Program-made: the position numbers and the translations under genes | In this document: in pieces, positions 57,401-64,000 of the stretch | Layout: the number at the start of each line of letters is the position of its first letter | How positions within the stretch are numbered: position 1 is the first letter of the stretch | Notes under the pieces: generated by a model | Told to the model about the DNA's origin: nothing | Databases searched by the model: none | What the model saw: the letters and a program-made list of their open reading frames with translations, nothing else | Assembly (NCBI RefSeq): GCF_008330945.1 | Contig: NZ_CP043488.1 | Location: 620,001-684,000 of the forward strand | Direction of reading: 5' to 3' | DNA length: 64,000 bases | Source: Labrys sp. KNU-23 | Lineage (GTDB): Bacteria; Pseudomonadota; Alphaproteobacteria; Rhizobiales; Labraceae

Positions 57401-58051
57401 CTCAACATCGTCGGCAACAAATATCCCTTCTCGCCGGGCAGCAAGCAGGAGGTGCCGATCGGCGAATTCGGCCGCCTGTTCGGGCCGAATGGCGTGTTCG
57501 ACACCTTCTTCCGTGAAAAGCTCGCGGGACTGGTGGATACCTCCGGCGCGGCCTGGGGCTGGAAGCAGAATTCGAAGTTCAGCCAGGCGCTTTCGTCCGA
57601 GACGCTGCACCAGTTCCAGAATGCCGCGCGCATCAAGGAGGCGTTTTTCAGCGGTCGTGGTACCTCGCCGAATGTAAAGTTCGCGCTGGTGACGCAGTCG
57701 ATGAGCCAGAAGACGGCCTCGGTGAGCTTCGAGGTCAATGGCACCAAGCTCGACAGCCCGTTCGGCGTGGTCTCGCGTGGGGATTTCGAATGGCCGGGCC
57801 GCTCGCCCGACGGCACGGCCTCGATCACCATGCCCGAAAGCGACGGCACTTCGCCTTCTTTGCGCTTCACCGGCGGCTGGGCCCTTTATCGCCTGCTGCA
57901 GAAGGGCGACATGCGCCAATCCGGCAACAAGGCGACGGCGCGTTTCGTCGTCGGCGGCAGGGAGGTCACCTATCAATTGACCTTCGACACGCTCGACAAT
58001 CCCTTCACCATCCTGTCACAACTCAAATTCGCCTGTCCGTCGGACCTGTAG
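54485..58051 (+). CDS. tssM: Type VI secretion membrane protein TssM (IcmF family)
   Basis: The 1188-residue inner-membrane protein has two N-terminal helices (about 5-30 and 40-60), a cytoplasmic domain with an intact Walker A GPPGAGKTT at 122-130, a third helix at about 430-448, and a large periplasmic part ending in the beta-rich C-terminal domain (FGVVSRGDFEWPGRSPDG). Length is normal for TssM. It forms the trans-envelope channel with TssL. TssJ, its outer-membrane partner, is not seen in the window and is absent from many Imp-type systems. Confidence 0.96.
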   Translation: MKRWIIFIVSFLAVIALCAVIWLVLPLVAVAGIEPFDNPWLRLALIGLLLAVYFCWLAYRIYKHGQSARALAENIAVQEPEDDGSDAVVLADKMRDALLTLKGSRRTKGDFLYELPWYLIVGPPGAGKTTALMNCGLKFPLAAHTGPIAGSGGTRYCDWWFTEDAVFIDTAGRYTTQDSDTEADRKSWLSFLDLLKRHRERQPINGVLVAISIGDLLSMKEAELGAHAVAIRKRLAELNNRLQVDFPVYVIFTKADLVAGFMEYFGNLDPEERKAVWGATFQTKNKKENRVGDVGPEIDLLVSRLSAELPDRLQEEPDPISRVRLTGLPSQLAALKPVITRFLNQIFEPTRYQTSAALRGFYLTSGTQEGTPIDQLLGSLSRDLGLQAGASLAYSGRAKSFFLEHLLTKVVFGEAGWVSTNAAAVRRKILLQTSGYVLVAGVTLAALGGWLTSYYGNKALIDRTDVAAAAYASDTAALLKEDPVNDADFLKIVGPLGKLRDFPWGYDKLETEPQINETLGLGQHKRVGTASVAAYRDGLDRLLRPRILFHLEKRLADLQDQPEQLYEPLKVYMMLGGDPTIPVDTALIEGWMRGDWENLYPGEPNKATRDSLGQHLDAMLNIDGTPRPIALNGDLVKASQVALTRLSLAERAFAIIKSTAHDQSVRDWTVAGNAGPDAAVVFGTNDGSPIESVGVQSLFTYDGFYALFLDKMKSVITLLQNERWVLGEAGSTQAIDEQYANLGPDLYRIYDQEFIKAWTAALGKLKLNSFAADKPGYATLRAATGAASPIKLLFESISAQTRLTEARQGADSDVGGKLKDAAVKAATKAVTRAAGSKLDDMAAIGLDAAKKASGRGGNVEAPFVPGAIIQEHFRRYHDLVRKNGDKSQIDLLVEQLKGLYQSLIDEQDFERAAQARQNMQTFLGSIATSSSRLETPFDTMFRDAMAEFEQKIIGDKVADLKGDLKGSVTRECLNIVGNKYPFSPGSKQEVPIGEFGRLFGPNGVFDTFFREKLAGLVDTSGAAWGWKQNSKFSQALSSETLHQFQNAARIKEAFFSGRGTSPNVKFALVTQSMSQKTASVSFEVNGTKLDSPFGVVSRGDFEWPGRSPDGTASITMPESDGTSPSLRFTGGWALYRLLQKGDMRQSGNKATARFVVGGREVTYQLTFDTLDNPFTILSQLKFACPSDL

Positions 58052-58062
58052 GACCCGTCGTC

Positions 58063-58734
58063 ATGATGACAATGTGCGGCATGTTCGGAAAGTTGCCCTC
58101 CAAGCGCGACTTCGTGTCCTACAACATGCCGCGGCCTTTTCTCGATCAATGGGAGGAATGGCTCCAGAGTGCCGTCGCTGCCAGCCGGCACGCGCTCGCC
58201 GAGCGCTGGCAGGAGATCTATCTGAGCTTTCCGATCTGGCGCTTCTGGTGCGGCAGGCGGGTCTTCGGCTCGGCGGTGACCGGTGCGCTTATGGCCTCGG
58301 TCGATGGGGTCGGGCGCTATTTCCCGCTGACGGTATGCGCCTGCGAACCGCCGAATGCCTATCTGGAGCCGCCGCCCTCGCGTGGGCTCGACCAGTGGCA
58401 CGAGGGTTGCGAGCAATTCCTGCTCCATATGCTCGACGATCATTTCGAGCGCGAGCCCTCCCACCTGCTGGCGCAGCTTCCGTTTCCGCCCGTCGTATCG
58501 CGGCTGCCACCGCCGCAGCGCGATGGCGGCTTGCTGCTCTGGCCTGGCGGCGACATGCCGGTCGCCGATGCTTTCCGCTCACTCGAAATGGCGGATGGCG
58601 ATGCACGCAACGGCGCCCGCAGCTATTGGTGGACGCATGGCGGTGAGGGGGGGCACCAGGCCAGGCTCGTGGTGGCCGAAGGCCGGCCCGACGCCCAGTT
58701 CTTCTCGTTCCTGATGACGGGGGAGACGGTCTGA
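58063..58734 (+). CDS. tagF: T6SS-associated protein TagF
   Basis: This 223-residue protein begins MMTMCGMFGKLPSKRDFVSYN, the conserved start of TagF proteins, with PIWRFWCG and VGRYFPLTV also typical. TagF is a cytoplasmic post-translational repressor of T6SS that acts with Fha. The longer upstream frame lies within tssM, so ATG 58063 (after AGGA) is used. Its stop codon overlaps the pppA start by one base. Confidence 0.92.
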   Translation: MMTMCGMFGKLPSKRDFVSYNMPRPFLDQWEEWLQSAVAASRHALAERWQEIYLSFPIWRFWCGRRVFGSAVTGALMASVDGVGRYFPLTVCACEPPNAYLEPPPSRGLDQWHEGCEQFLLHMLDDHFEREPSHLLAQLPFPPVVSRLPPPQRDGGLLLWPGGDMPVADAFRSLEMADGDARNGARSYWWTHGGEGGHQARLVVAEGRPDAQFFSFLMTGETV

Positions 58735-59501
58735 TGGATCCTTGGGCATCGAGTGAACATCTGAAATTCGAAACCGCGGCATTGACCCATACGGGCCATG
58801 TGCGCCGCTTCAACGAGGACAGCATCTTTACCGATGGCGAGCGCGGCATCTGGGTGGTGGCCGACGGGATGGGCGGCCACCGCGACGGCAATCTCGCCAG
58901 CGCGATGATTGCCGATGCCGCGCGAGGTGTCGGCAAAGGTGCTTCCTTGATGGAATTCGCCGAAGCGTTCCGGCGTGACATCGATGCCGTCAATGCCGAA
59001 CTGCTGACCCGCTCCCAAGGCCGGCCGGAGCATATCGTTGGCTCGACGGTCGCGGCTCTGTTGAGCCATGACGGCAATTATTGCTGTCTGTGGGCTGGCG
59101 ATTCCCGCTGCTATCTGGTGCGCGATGGGCGCATCGAGCAGCTCTCGCATGACCATACCGAAGTGCAGGAACTGGTGGATCGCGGTATCATCAGCCGGGC
59201 CGAGGCGGCCAGCTGGCCACGCCGGAACGTGATTACCCGGGCCGTCGGCGCCATCGATGATTTCCAGCTCGAACAGGCCACCGGTGTGGTAAAGTCGGGC
59301 GATTGTTTCGTGCTGTGCAGCGACGGCCTGACCGGACATGTCAAGGATGAGGAAATCCTTGCCATGAGCAGCGGGTTGAGCGCGCACCAGGCGAGCCACG
59401 AACTTCTCGAACTCGCCTTGGCGCGCGGTGGCAAGGACAACATCTCCGTTGTCGTCGTCAATGTCGTCGACAAAGGCGCGACAACGCTTGTGATGCGATA
59501 A
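58734..59501 (+). CDS. pppA: PP2C-type serine/threonine phosphatase PppA
   Basis: The 255-residue phosphatase has all PP2C metal motifs: RRFNEDS near residue 24, VVADGMGGHRDG near 42-53, GDSRCYLVRDG near 123, CSDGLTGHV near 198 and GKDNISVVVV near 234. It is cytoplasmic. In T6SS it reverses phosphorylation of Fha by PpkA. It lies between tagF (one-base overlap) and ppkA (9-base gap), as in other Imp-type clusters. Confidence 0.93.
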   Translation: MDPWASSEHLKFETAALTHTGHVRRFNEDSIFTDGERGIWVVADGMGGHRDGNLASAMIADAARGVGKGASLMEFAEAFRRDIDAVNAELLTRSQGRPEHIVGSTVAALLSHDGNYCCLWAGDSRCYLVRDGRIEQLSHDHTEVQELVDRGIISRAEAASWPRRNVITRAVGAIDDFQLEQATGVVKSGDCFVLCSDGLTGHVKDEEILAMSSGLSAHQASHELLELALARGGKDNISVVVVNVVDKGATTLVMR

Positions 59502-59510
59502 TGGCCGCCG

Positions 59511-62087
59511 ATGGAACCGTCCGTGAACGATGACCGAACCCGGATCGCGATCCGCGGCTCGGCCGTGAGCATTGGCGCCGAACTCAATCAGACCTACCGC
59601 ATCGACGCGCTTCTGGGCGTCGGCGGCATGGGAGAGGTCTATAAGGGCCACAATATCCAGACCGGCGATCCGGTCGCGATCAAGATCGTGCTGCCGGAAT
59701 TTGCCGGGGACGAGACCATCCTCGGTCTGTTCCGCAAGGAAGCCCGCATCCTCAACCACCTCTATCATGAGGCGATCGTCCGCTATTACGTGTTCTCGTT
59801 CGATCCGGTGCTGTCGCGGCCGTACCTGGCGATGGAATATGTGGATGGGCCGTCGCTCGCGGCCCATGTGAAGAATGCGCCGCTTGCCCCCTCCGAATTC
59901 ATGCCCTTGCTGCGCCGGCTGGCTGACGGCCTGCACCGGGCGCATCTGGCTGGCGTCATCCACCGGGATATGTCGCCCGACAATGTCATCCTGCCGGGCG
60001 GCCTGGTCCAGAATGCCAAGATCATCGATTTCGGCATTGCGCGTTCCGCCAATGTCGGCGGCGAAACCTTGCTGGGCGGCAGTTTTGCCGGAAAATACAA
60101 TTTCGTCTCGCCCGAGCAGCTCGGCCTTTATGGCGGTGAGGTCACGCCTAAATCGGACATTTACAGCCTGGCTTTGGTGATGGTGGCCGCCATGCGGGGG
60201 CGGCCGCTCGACATGACCGGCTCGCAACTCGATATCATCGAGAAGCGCCGCAGCCTGCCGGACCTCGATGGTGTTCCCAGGCAGTTCCATGCCGTGCTCG
60301 CGGCAATGCTGGCCCCCGATCCGGCCAAGCGGCCCGATGACATGGCCGCTATCCGCGACTGGCCCGACGCACAGGCGGCACCTCCGGCAAAGGCGGGTAA
60401 GGCCAACAAGCCGAAAGCCCTTGTTGCGCGGACAGCCGAAACCCCTCAGGCACGACCGTCCCATGCCTTGCGCAATGCGGTCTTCGCCATTGCCGTGATC
60501 GCGGTGATCGGCCTTGGGGCACTGGGCGGCTGGGTTTACACCAATGGAGGCCTGTTTTCGCGCGACGGCACGCCCATAGGCGGGCAAACCGACAACAAGC
60601 CGCCGGATGGCAACAATCAGGAAGGCCTCTCCGATCGAGACAAAGCCATCCGGGAAGCCGAGCGTCGCGACCGACTTGCGGCGCAGCTTTCGGCTGCCGG
60701 TCAGGACGCTGCTGCCCTGCAGCGTTTCCTCGACCAGTGCGGCGCAGACTGCCCTGCCGACCTCGCGCAACAAGCCCGTGACCGCATCAAGAGCGTGAAG
60801 GATGAGGCCGCGCGCCGTGAGGGCCTCGCGGCGCAGCTTTCGGCTGCGGGCCAGGATGCCGCCGCCCTGCAGCGTTTCCTCGACCAGTGCGGCGCAGACT
60901 GCCCTGCCGACCTCGCACAACAAGCCCGTGACCGCATCAAGAGCGTGAAGGATGAGGCCTCGCGCCGTGAGGGCCTCGCGGCGCAGCTTTCGGCCGCTGG
61001 CCAGGATGCCGCCGCCCTGCAGCATTTCCTCGACCAGTGCGGTGCCGACTGCCCCGCCGACCTTGCGCAGCAGGCTCGCGACCGCATCAAGAGCGTGAAG
61101 GATGAGGCCGCACGCCGTGAGGGCCTCGCGGCGCAGCTTTCGGCTGCGGGCGAGGATGCCGCCGCCCTGCAGCGTTTCCTCGACCAGTGCGGTGCCGACT
61201 GCCCCGCCGATCTCGCCCAGCAGGCTCGCGACCGGCTCAAGGACGCAAGGGAACAGGCCACACGCCGGAATCGCCTTGCGGCACAACTCGCGGCCGCCGG
61301 CAAGGATGCCACCGCGCTCAAGCGGTTCGTCGATCAATGCGGTGCCGACTGTCCCCAGGATCTGGCAGCAAAGGCAAAAGCTGCGTTGGATGGCGTCAAA
61401 TTGGCGGCGGTCACTTCGCCCACGCCGGCCGTGCTCCGGGATTTCGTGGCGAGCTTTGGCGCAGATAGCTGCTTTGCCGCGACGGCGGACAATGTAACGG
61501 CCAGTTCCGCAACCGTCACGGCGCTTGGCACGGCAACGGCGGACCAAAGCTTCGCCGATGCCTTCAAGCAGAAGGCCGGCTTTACGCCGACGGTGAAGCT
61601 CGATGCGGTGTCCGACCAGCAATGCGGCTTCGTCGGTGCCTTGCGCCGCATGTCGATTGCCGGCGCGCCGCCTTTGAAGATCGTCTTGAGCAAATCAGAA
61701 ATTCGGGGCGCCGATAAGGACACCCTGGGCGATCCGCTCACGGTTACCGTGACCGGGGCGGGCGAGCGCAACATCTATTTGTTCGTGATGGACCATGAGG
61801 GCGGTATCCAGAACCTCAACCGGACCTGCCGCGACTGCATCACCATCAAGGCGGGGGAAATGAAGGCCAGTCTCAGCCTGTCGAAGCCGGACAAGGTGGA
61901 TGGCGTGGCGAGGCCGGCCTTCTTCCCCACGCTGGTGTTCGCCGTCGCCTCTTCGCGGCCGCTGATCAGCATCAACACCCAGGATGCCTTCGCGCCGGAT
62001 GATTTCATCGAGCCTTTCCTGAAGGAGATCGCGACCGCCCGCGATGTCACCACGGTGGCAGGCTATTTCAAGCTGCGCGACCAGTGA
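59511..62087 (+). CDS. ppkA: T6SS serine/threonine kinase PpkA with periplasmic cysteine-bearing repeats
   Basis: The 858-residue protein has a cytoplasmic kinase domain (Gly loop GVGGMGEVYKG 36-46, Lys 58, HRDMSPDN at 151-158, DFG at 173), a membrane helix at about 322-343, and a periplasmic part. HRDMSPDN lacks the common Lys of HRDLKPxN; many bacterial kinases vary here. Residues 388-637 are five 50-residue repeats, each with DQCGADCP. The last 220 residues are beta-rich with further Cys pairs and have no domain I can name. It probably senses an envelope signal and phosphorylates TagH. It is the last gene of the tssK row. Confidence 0.92.
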   Translation: MEPSVNDDRTRIAIRGSAVSIGAELNQTYRIDALLGVGGMGEVYKGHNIQTGDPVAIKIVLPEFAGDETILGLFRKEARILNHLYHEAIVRYYVFSFDPVLSRPYLAMEYVDGPSLAAHVKNAPLAPSEFMPLLRRLADGLHRAHLAGVIHRDMSPDNVILPGGLVQNAKIIDFGIARSANVGGETLLGGSFAGKYNFVSPEQLGLYGGEVTPKSDIYSLALVMVAAMRGRPLDMTGSQLDIIEKRRSLPDLDGVPRQFHAVLAAMLAPDPAKRPDDMAAIRDWPDAQAAPPAKAGKANKPKALVARTAETPQARPSHALRNAVFAIAVIAVIGLGALGGWVYTNGGLFSRDGTPIGGQTDNKPPDGNNQEGLSDRDKAIREAERRDRLAAQLSAAGQDAAALQRFLDQCGADCPADLAQQARDRIKSVKDEAARREGLAAQLSAAGQDAAALQRFLDQCGADCPADLAQQARDRIKSVKDEASRREGLAAQLSAAGQDAAALQHFLDQCGADCPADLAQQARDRIKSVKDEAARREGLAAQLSAAGEDAAALQRFLDQCGADCPADLAQQARDRLKDAREQATRRNRLAAQLAAAGKDATALKRFVDQCGADCPQDLAAKAKAALDGVKLAAVTSPTPAVLRDFVASFGADSCFAATADNVTASSATVTALGTATADQSFADAFKQKAGFTPTVKLDAVSDQQCGFVGALRRMSIAGAPPLKIVLSKSEIRGADKDTLGDPLTVTVTGAGERNIYLFVMDHEGGIQNLNRTCRDCITIKAGEMKASLSLSKPDKVDGVARPAFFPTLVFAVASSRPLISINTQDAFAPDDFIEPFLKEIATARDVTTVAGYFKLRDQ
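60672..61421 (+). repeat. Five tandem 150-bp repeats inside ppkA
   Basis: GCGCAGCTTT recurs at 60681, 60831, 60981 and 61131, and the related GCACAACTCG at 61281, an exact 150-base period. The first four units are nearly identical, with mostly third-position changes; the fifth has diverged. Each unit encodes 50 residues with two Cys in CGADC. The repeats keep frame and vary mostly silently, so they are selected as protein. Confidence 0.95.
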
Positions 62088-62183
62088 TGGAGCAAAGGGG
62101 CGCACGGCGGGCCGAATGTGCGGCCTGTTCCAAACCCGATGCGCATTGTGTGGCCTGGCCTGCAAAACCTCCAGGATCGCGGG

Positions 62184-63125
62184 CTATACCGGCACCAGCG
62201 GCCAGAAGCTGATCTTCCTCGATCGCAGAAACGCCGATTCACCCTGCGTCGGGTCCATGTCGGTATAGGTGTTGCCCATCCTGTCCTTGTTCCACAGGTC
62301 GATGTGCCCGCCCCACATCGATGTCTGCCCCTTGACGCTGAAATAATGCGTGAACAGGATGATGCCCTGGCGACCCTCGACGAATTTGAACGCCGCCAGG
62401 CCGGGCATGGGTTCGGGCGAGAAGGGCGGCTTTGCCTCCCAGACATAGGCCTTGCCCTTGGCCCAGGTCCAGGTCGGAAAATCATAGGGATTCGAAAAAT
62501 GATGCCGGTGCTCGGCGCCATGGAGCTGGCATGACGATCCCCAGCACCCCTTGAACGACACGCCGCTCAGGTGCAGCGCCTCACACAGGCGGACGAAACA
62601 CTGCATGTTGTGCAGCGGGGCACCGCCGTCATTGCAGGGATAGTGCACGGCCCCGTTGGTCGGGCTCATTGGGTGGTTGTTCCACATCGCCTGAAAATTG
62701 CCGACGGATTGGCCGGGCGCGGCTGGCAGGACGAGCAGCTTGGCATTCGCCTTGACGCTGATGGGCAGTGACGGGGCGTAGGTCGTACCCATTTTTCCTG
62801 CCTTTGAAACCCAGTAGAAAGCATCCAGCTCGGTGTCTCCGGCGGACTTGCCGCAGATCTGAAAGAAGAACCTGCCATGGGATTCGACCGGAACATTATC
62901 AGCCGCGACCTTGGCCATGTCGTAGACATCGATGTATTTTTTCTTTGTCACATCGCCGAGATGAACACATTGCTGGCTGAAGGCGATGTCTGAGTTTCTC
63001 GCAATCACGCCGACTTCAACCATCGGCTGCAGATTGAATTTCTTGAGGCCGACAATTCTTGTCTCACCGACGGCCAGATCGATCCGGTGAACTGGCCTGC
63101 CATGAATATCGACGAAACCGTCCAT
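62184..63125 (-). CDS. Tae4-like T6SS amidase effector with N-terminal extension
   Basis: The 313-residue protein has a C-terminal half resembling Tae4 cell-wall amidases: FQAMWNNHP at 144-152, the catalytic Cys C176 in NMQCFVRLCEAL, a GCWGSSCQLHG loop, and the catalytic His H274 in GGHIDLWN followed by Asp 276. Tae4 cuts the peptide cross-links of peptidoglycan in target cells. The first 140 residues (beta-rich, CVHLGD, VYDMAKVAADNVPV) are not part of classical Tae4 and may be a loading domain. There is no signal peptide. ATG 63125 follows GGAG. The small Tai4 immunity protein is not seen in the window. Confidence 0.78.
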   Translation of the reverse strand: MDGFVDIHGRPVHRIDLAVGETRIVGLKKFNLQPMVEVGVIARNSDIAFSQQCVHLGDVTKKKYIDVYDMAKVAADNVPVESHGRFFFQICGKSAGDTELDAFYWVSKAGKMGTTYAPSLPISVKANAKLLVLPAAPGQSVGNFQAMWNNHPMSPTNGAVHYPCNDGGAPLHNMQCFVRLCEALHLSGVSFKGCWGSSCQLHGAEHRHHFSNPYDFPTWTWAKGKAYVWEAKPPFSPEPMPGLAAFKFVEGRQGIILFTHYFSVKGQTSMWGGHIDLWNKDRMGNTYTDMDPTQGESAFLRSRKISFWPLVPV

Positions 63126-63219
63126 GATATTCTCCGCGAGCTTGACCTTTGAACGACTGTCTTTTTGGAAGGCGCTTCAGGCGTCGAACAGCCCTCTTTT
63201 ACGATTCTTGGCGGCCACG

Positions 63220-64000
63220 TTATTTGGGAAGCTTGGCTGCGTCGCGTGGCTTGAGCGGCTCCCAGACATAGTCCCAGGTGACGATGCTGCCATCCGGCCC
63301 CGCGGTAAACTGGCATTTGGGACGATTGCCGGCCAGGCCCGGGGTTGCGGCCGGGCCGCCCTCGAAGGTGGCCTTCGTCCAGGCAACCGGAATGATTGCA
63401 CCTTCGGGGTTGTTGCCGAATTTCTTATAGGCCTTGATCAGCGTGGTCGCCCACAACAGCGAATAGATGGCCCGGATGACCGGATTGAACTTGAGCGGCT
63501 GGTCGAAGGGATTCCTGCTCAGCGTATTCGGCACGAAGATGTCCGAGGCGGCAAACTCGCTGCACAGCTTGACCATGATGCCGTAGGTTCCATAGTTGAC
63601 GCTGCCGTTCAGCCAGCATTGGCCGGCGACCTGCACAGTATTGGAACAGGTGGCTTCGTCCTCGTGCCCGGCGGCGAAAGGGTCGGTATTGGCATAGTCG
63701 GAGGATGATGGCGTGGCCATCGGGCCATTGAGGGCCGGGTCGAAAACGGGCGGTGTGCGCAACCACTCGGATGCTCCCTGATAAAGCGGAATGACATCCC
63801 AGCCGTCGATTTTCGCATGGGCGCGCACTTTCGCGAGCAAGGCATTGAGATCCGGCGCCTTGCCGCCCAATAATGAATCCGTCACCTCCTTGACCAGGCC
63901 GGCCGGGTCTTTGACGGGGAGGAGGATCTCGTTGCAGAGCGTGATCTTGTCGCGGCGCGGCCGGCTCCTGAACTCGACCTGGATTCGGCCCCAGATCTGC
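63220..64000 (-). CDS. Unknown protein beside the Tae4-like effector (5' end outside window)
   Basis: The leftward frame is open from the right edge to TAA at 63220-63222, giving at least 259 residues; GTG 63885 is an internal in-frame codon, not a necessary start. Visible features are a basic patch SRPRRDK, several Cys (CNEILL, QCWLNGS, VKLCSEF, PKCQF), the stretch CWLNGSVNYGTYGIMVKLC and a C-terminal WDYVWEPLKPRD. I do not recognise a family. Its stop lies 95 bases before the effector start on the same strand, so it may be an upstream partner, adaptor or second effector. Confidence 0.7.
   Translation of the reverse strand, partial: QIWGRIQVEFRSRPRRDKITLCNEILLPVKDPAGLVKEVTDSLLGGKAPDLNALLAKVRAHAKIDGWDVIPLYQGASEWLRTPPVFDPALNGPMATPSSSDYANTDPFAAGHEDEATCSNTVQVAGQCWLNGSVNYGTYGIMVKLCSEFAASDIFVPNTLSRNPFDQPLKFNPVIRAIYSLLWATTLIKAYKKFGNNPEGAIIPVAWTKATFEGGPAATPGLAGNRPKCQFTAGPDGSIVTWDYVWEPLKPRDAAKLPK

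Noticed and set aside
55739..57976. A 745-codon leftward open frame opposite tssM
   Set aside because: It lies wholly inside a canonical tssM gene, has no recognisable motif and has the composition expected of an antisense GC-rich frame.
60672..61421. Tandem repeats considered as a possible CRISPR array
   Set aside because: The period is 150 bases with no variable spacers, the frame is kept and changes are mostly silent, so it is a protein repeat.
58623..61622. A 999-codon leftward open frame opposite pppA and ppkA
   Set aside because: It is the antisense shadow of two well-recognised genes in high-GC DNA. Its repeat content only mirrors the ppkA repeats.

Overview
The window looks like chromosomal or megaplasmid DNA from an alphaproteobacterium, most likely of the order Hyphomicrobiales (rhizobia and relatives). 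The evidence is uniformly high GC, dense ABC-transporter and oxidoreductase operons, a ChoX-type choline-binding protein, an Imp-type type VI secretion system (T6SS) and rhizobial-style intergenic palindromes. The genus cannot be fixed from sequence reading alone.

Positions 1-5913 hold the tail of a sugar-uptake operon (two MalF/MalG-type permeases, a short-chain dehydrogenase, a ketose 3-epimerase-type TIM barrel, a UgpC-type ATPase), followed by a flavin monooxygenase with an N-terminal NTF2/SnoaL-like domain.

Positions 6127-37472 are a large catabolic region. A TetR-family repressor gene diverges from a ribose-type (CUT2) ABC transporter operon with alcohol dehydrogenase, aldehyde dehydrogenase and GMC oxidoreductase. 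Next come a CoA-transferase plus enoyl-CoA hydratase, a MaoC plus aldo/keto reductase pair, an acyl-CoA dehydrogenase/SDR/DUF993/TIM-barrel operon with a LacI regulator, a second GMC oxidoreductase, a VOC protein, and a second (CUT1) ABC transporter with its own dehydrogenase. A 16-bp palindrome, GTAACTANNTAGTTAC, sits in front of seven transcription starts between 6864 and 31372. It ties these separate operons into one apparent TetR regulon. Two CG-centred palindromes at 31393 and 32009 look like operators for the local LacI protein. Inserted among these genes (19640-22607) is a BetI-like repressor with twin operators, a zinc alcohol dehydrogenase and an orphan choline-binding protein. Together the enzymes suggest import of a carbohydrate-like molecule, oxidation to an acid, CoA activation and beta-oxidation-like breakdown. 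The substrate is unknown.

Positions 37976-64000 are a T6SS island: an S74-like lipoprotein, a caspase/Sel1 protein, TssA, a histidine kinase, VgrG, an accessory protein, the FHA protein TagH, a periplasmic fusion of a degenerate M23 domain with a lytic transglycosylase, a DUF1036 protein, TssK, TssL with an OmpA domain, TssM, TagF, the PP2C phosphatase PppA, the kinase PpkA with five 50-residue CGADC repeats, a Tae4-like amidase effector, and an unknown gene running off the right edge. PpkA, PppA, TagH and TagF are the usual parts of the threonine-phosphorylation control of T6SS. TssB, TssC, TssE, TssF, TssG, Hcp and ClpV are not in the window and probably lie beyond the right edge or elsewhere.

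Convergent gene junctions carry long palindromes that probably act as two-way terminators. A dispersed repeat of about 100 bp occurs in at least five places.
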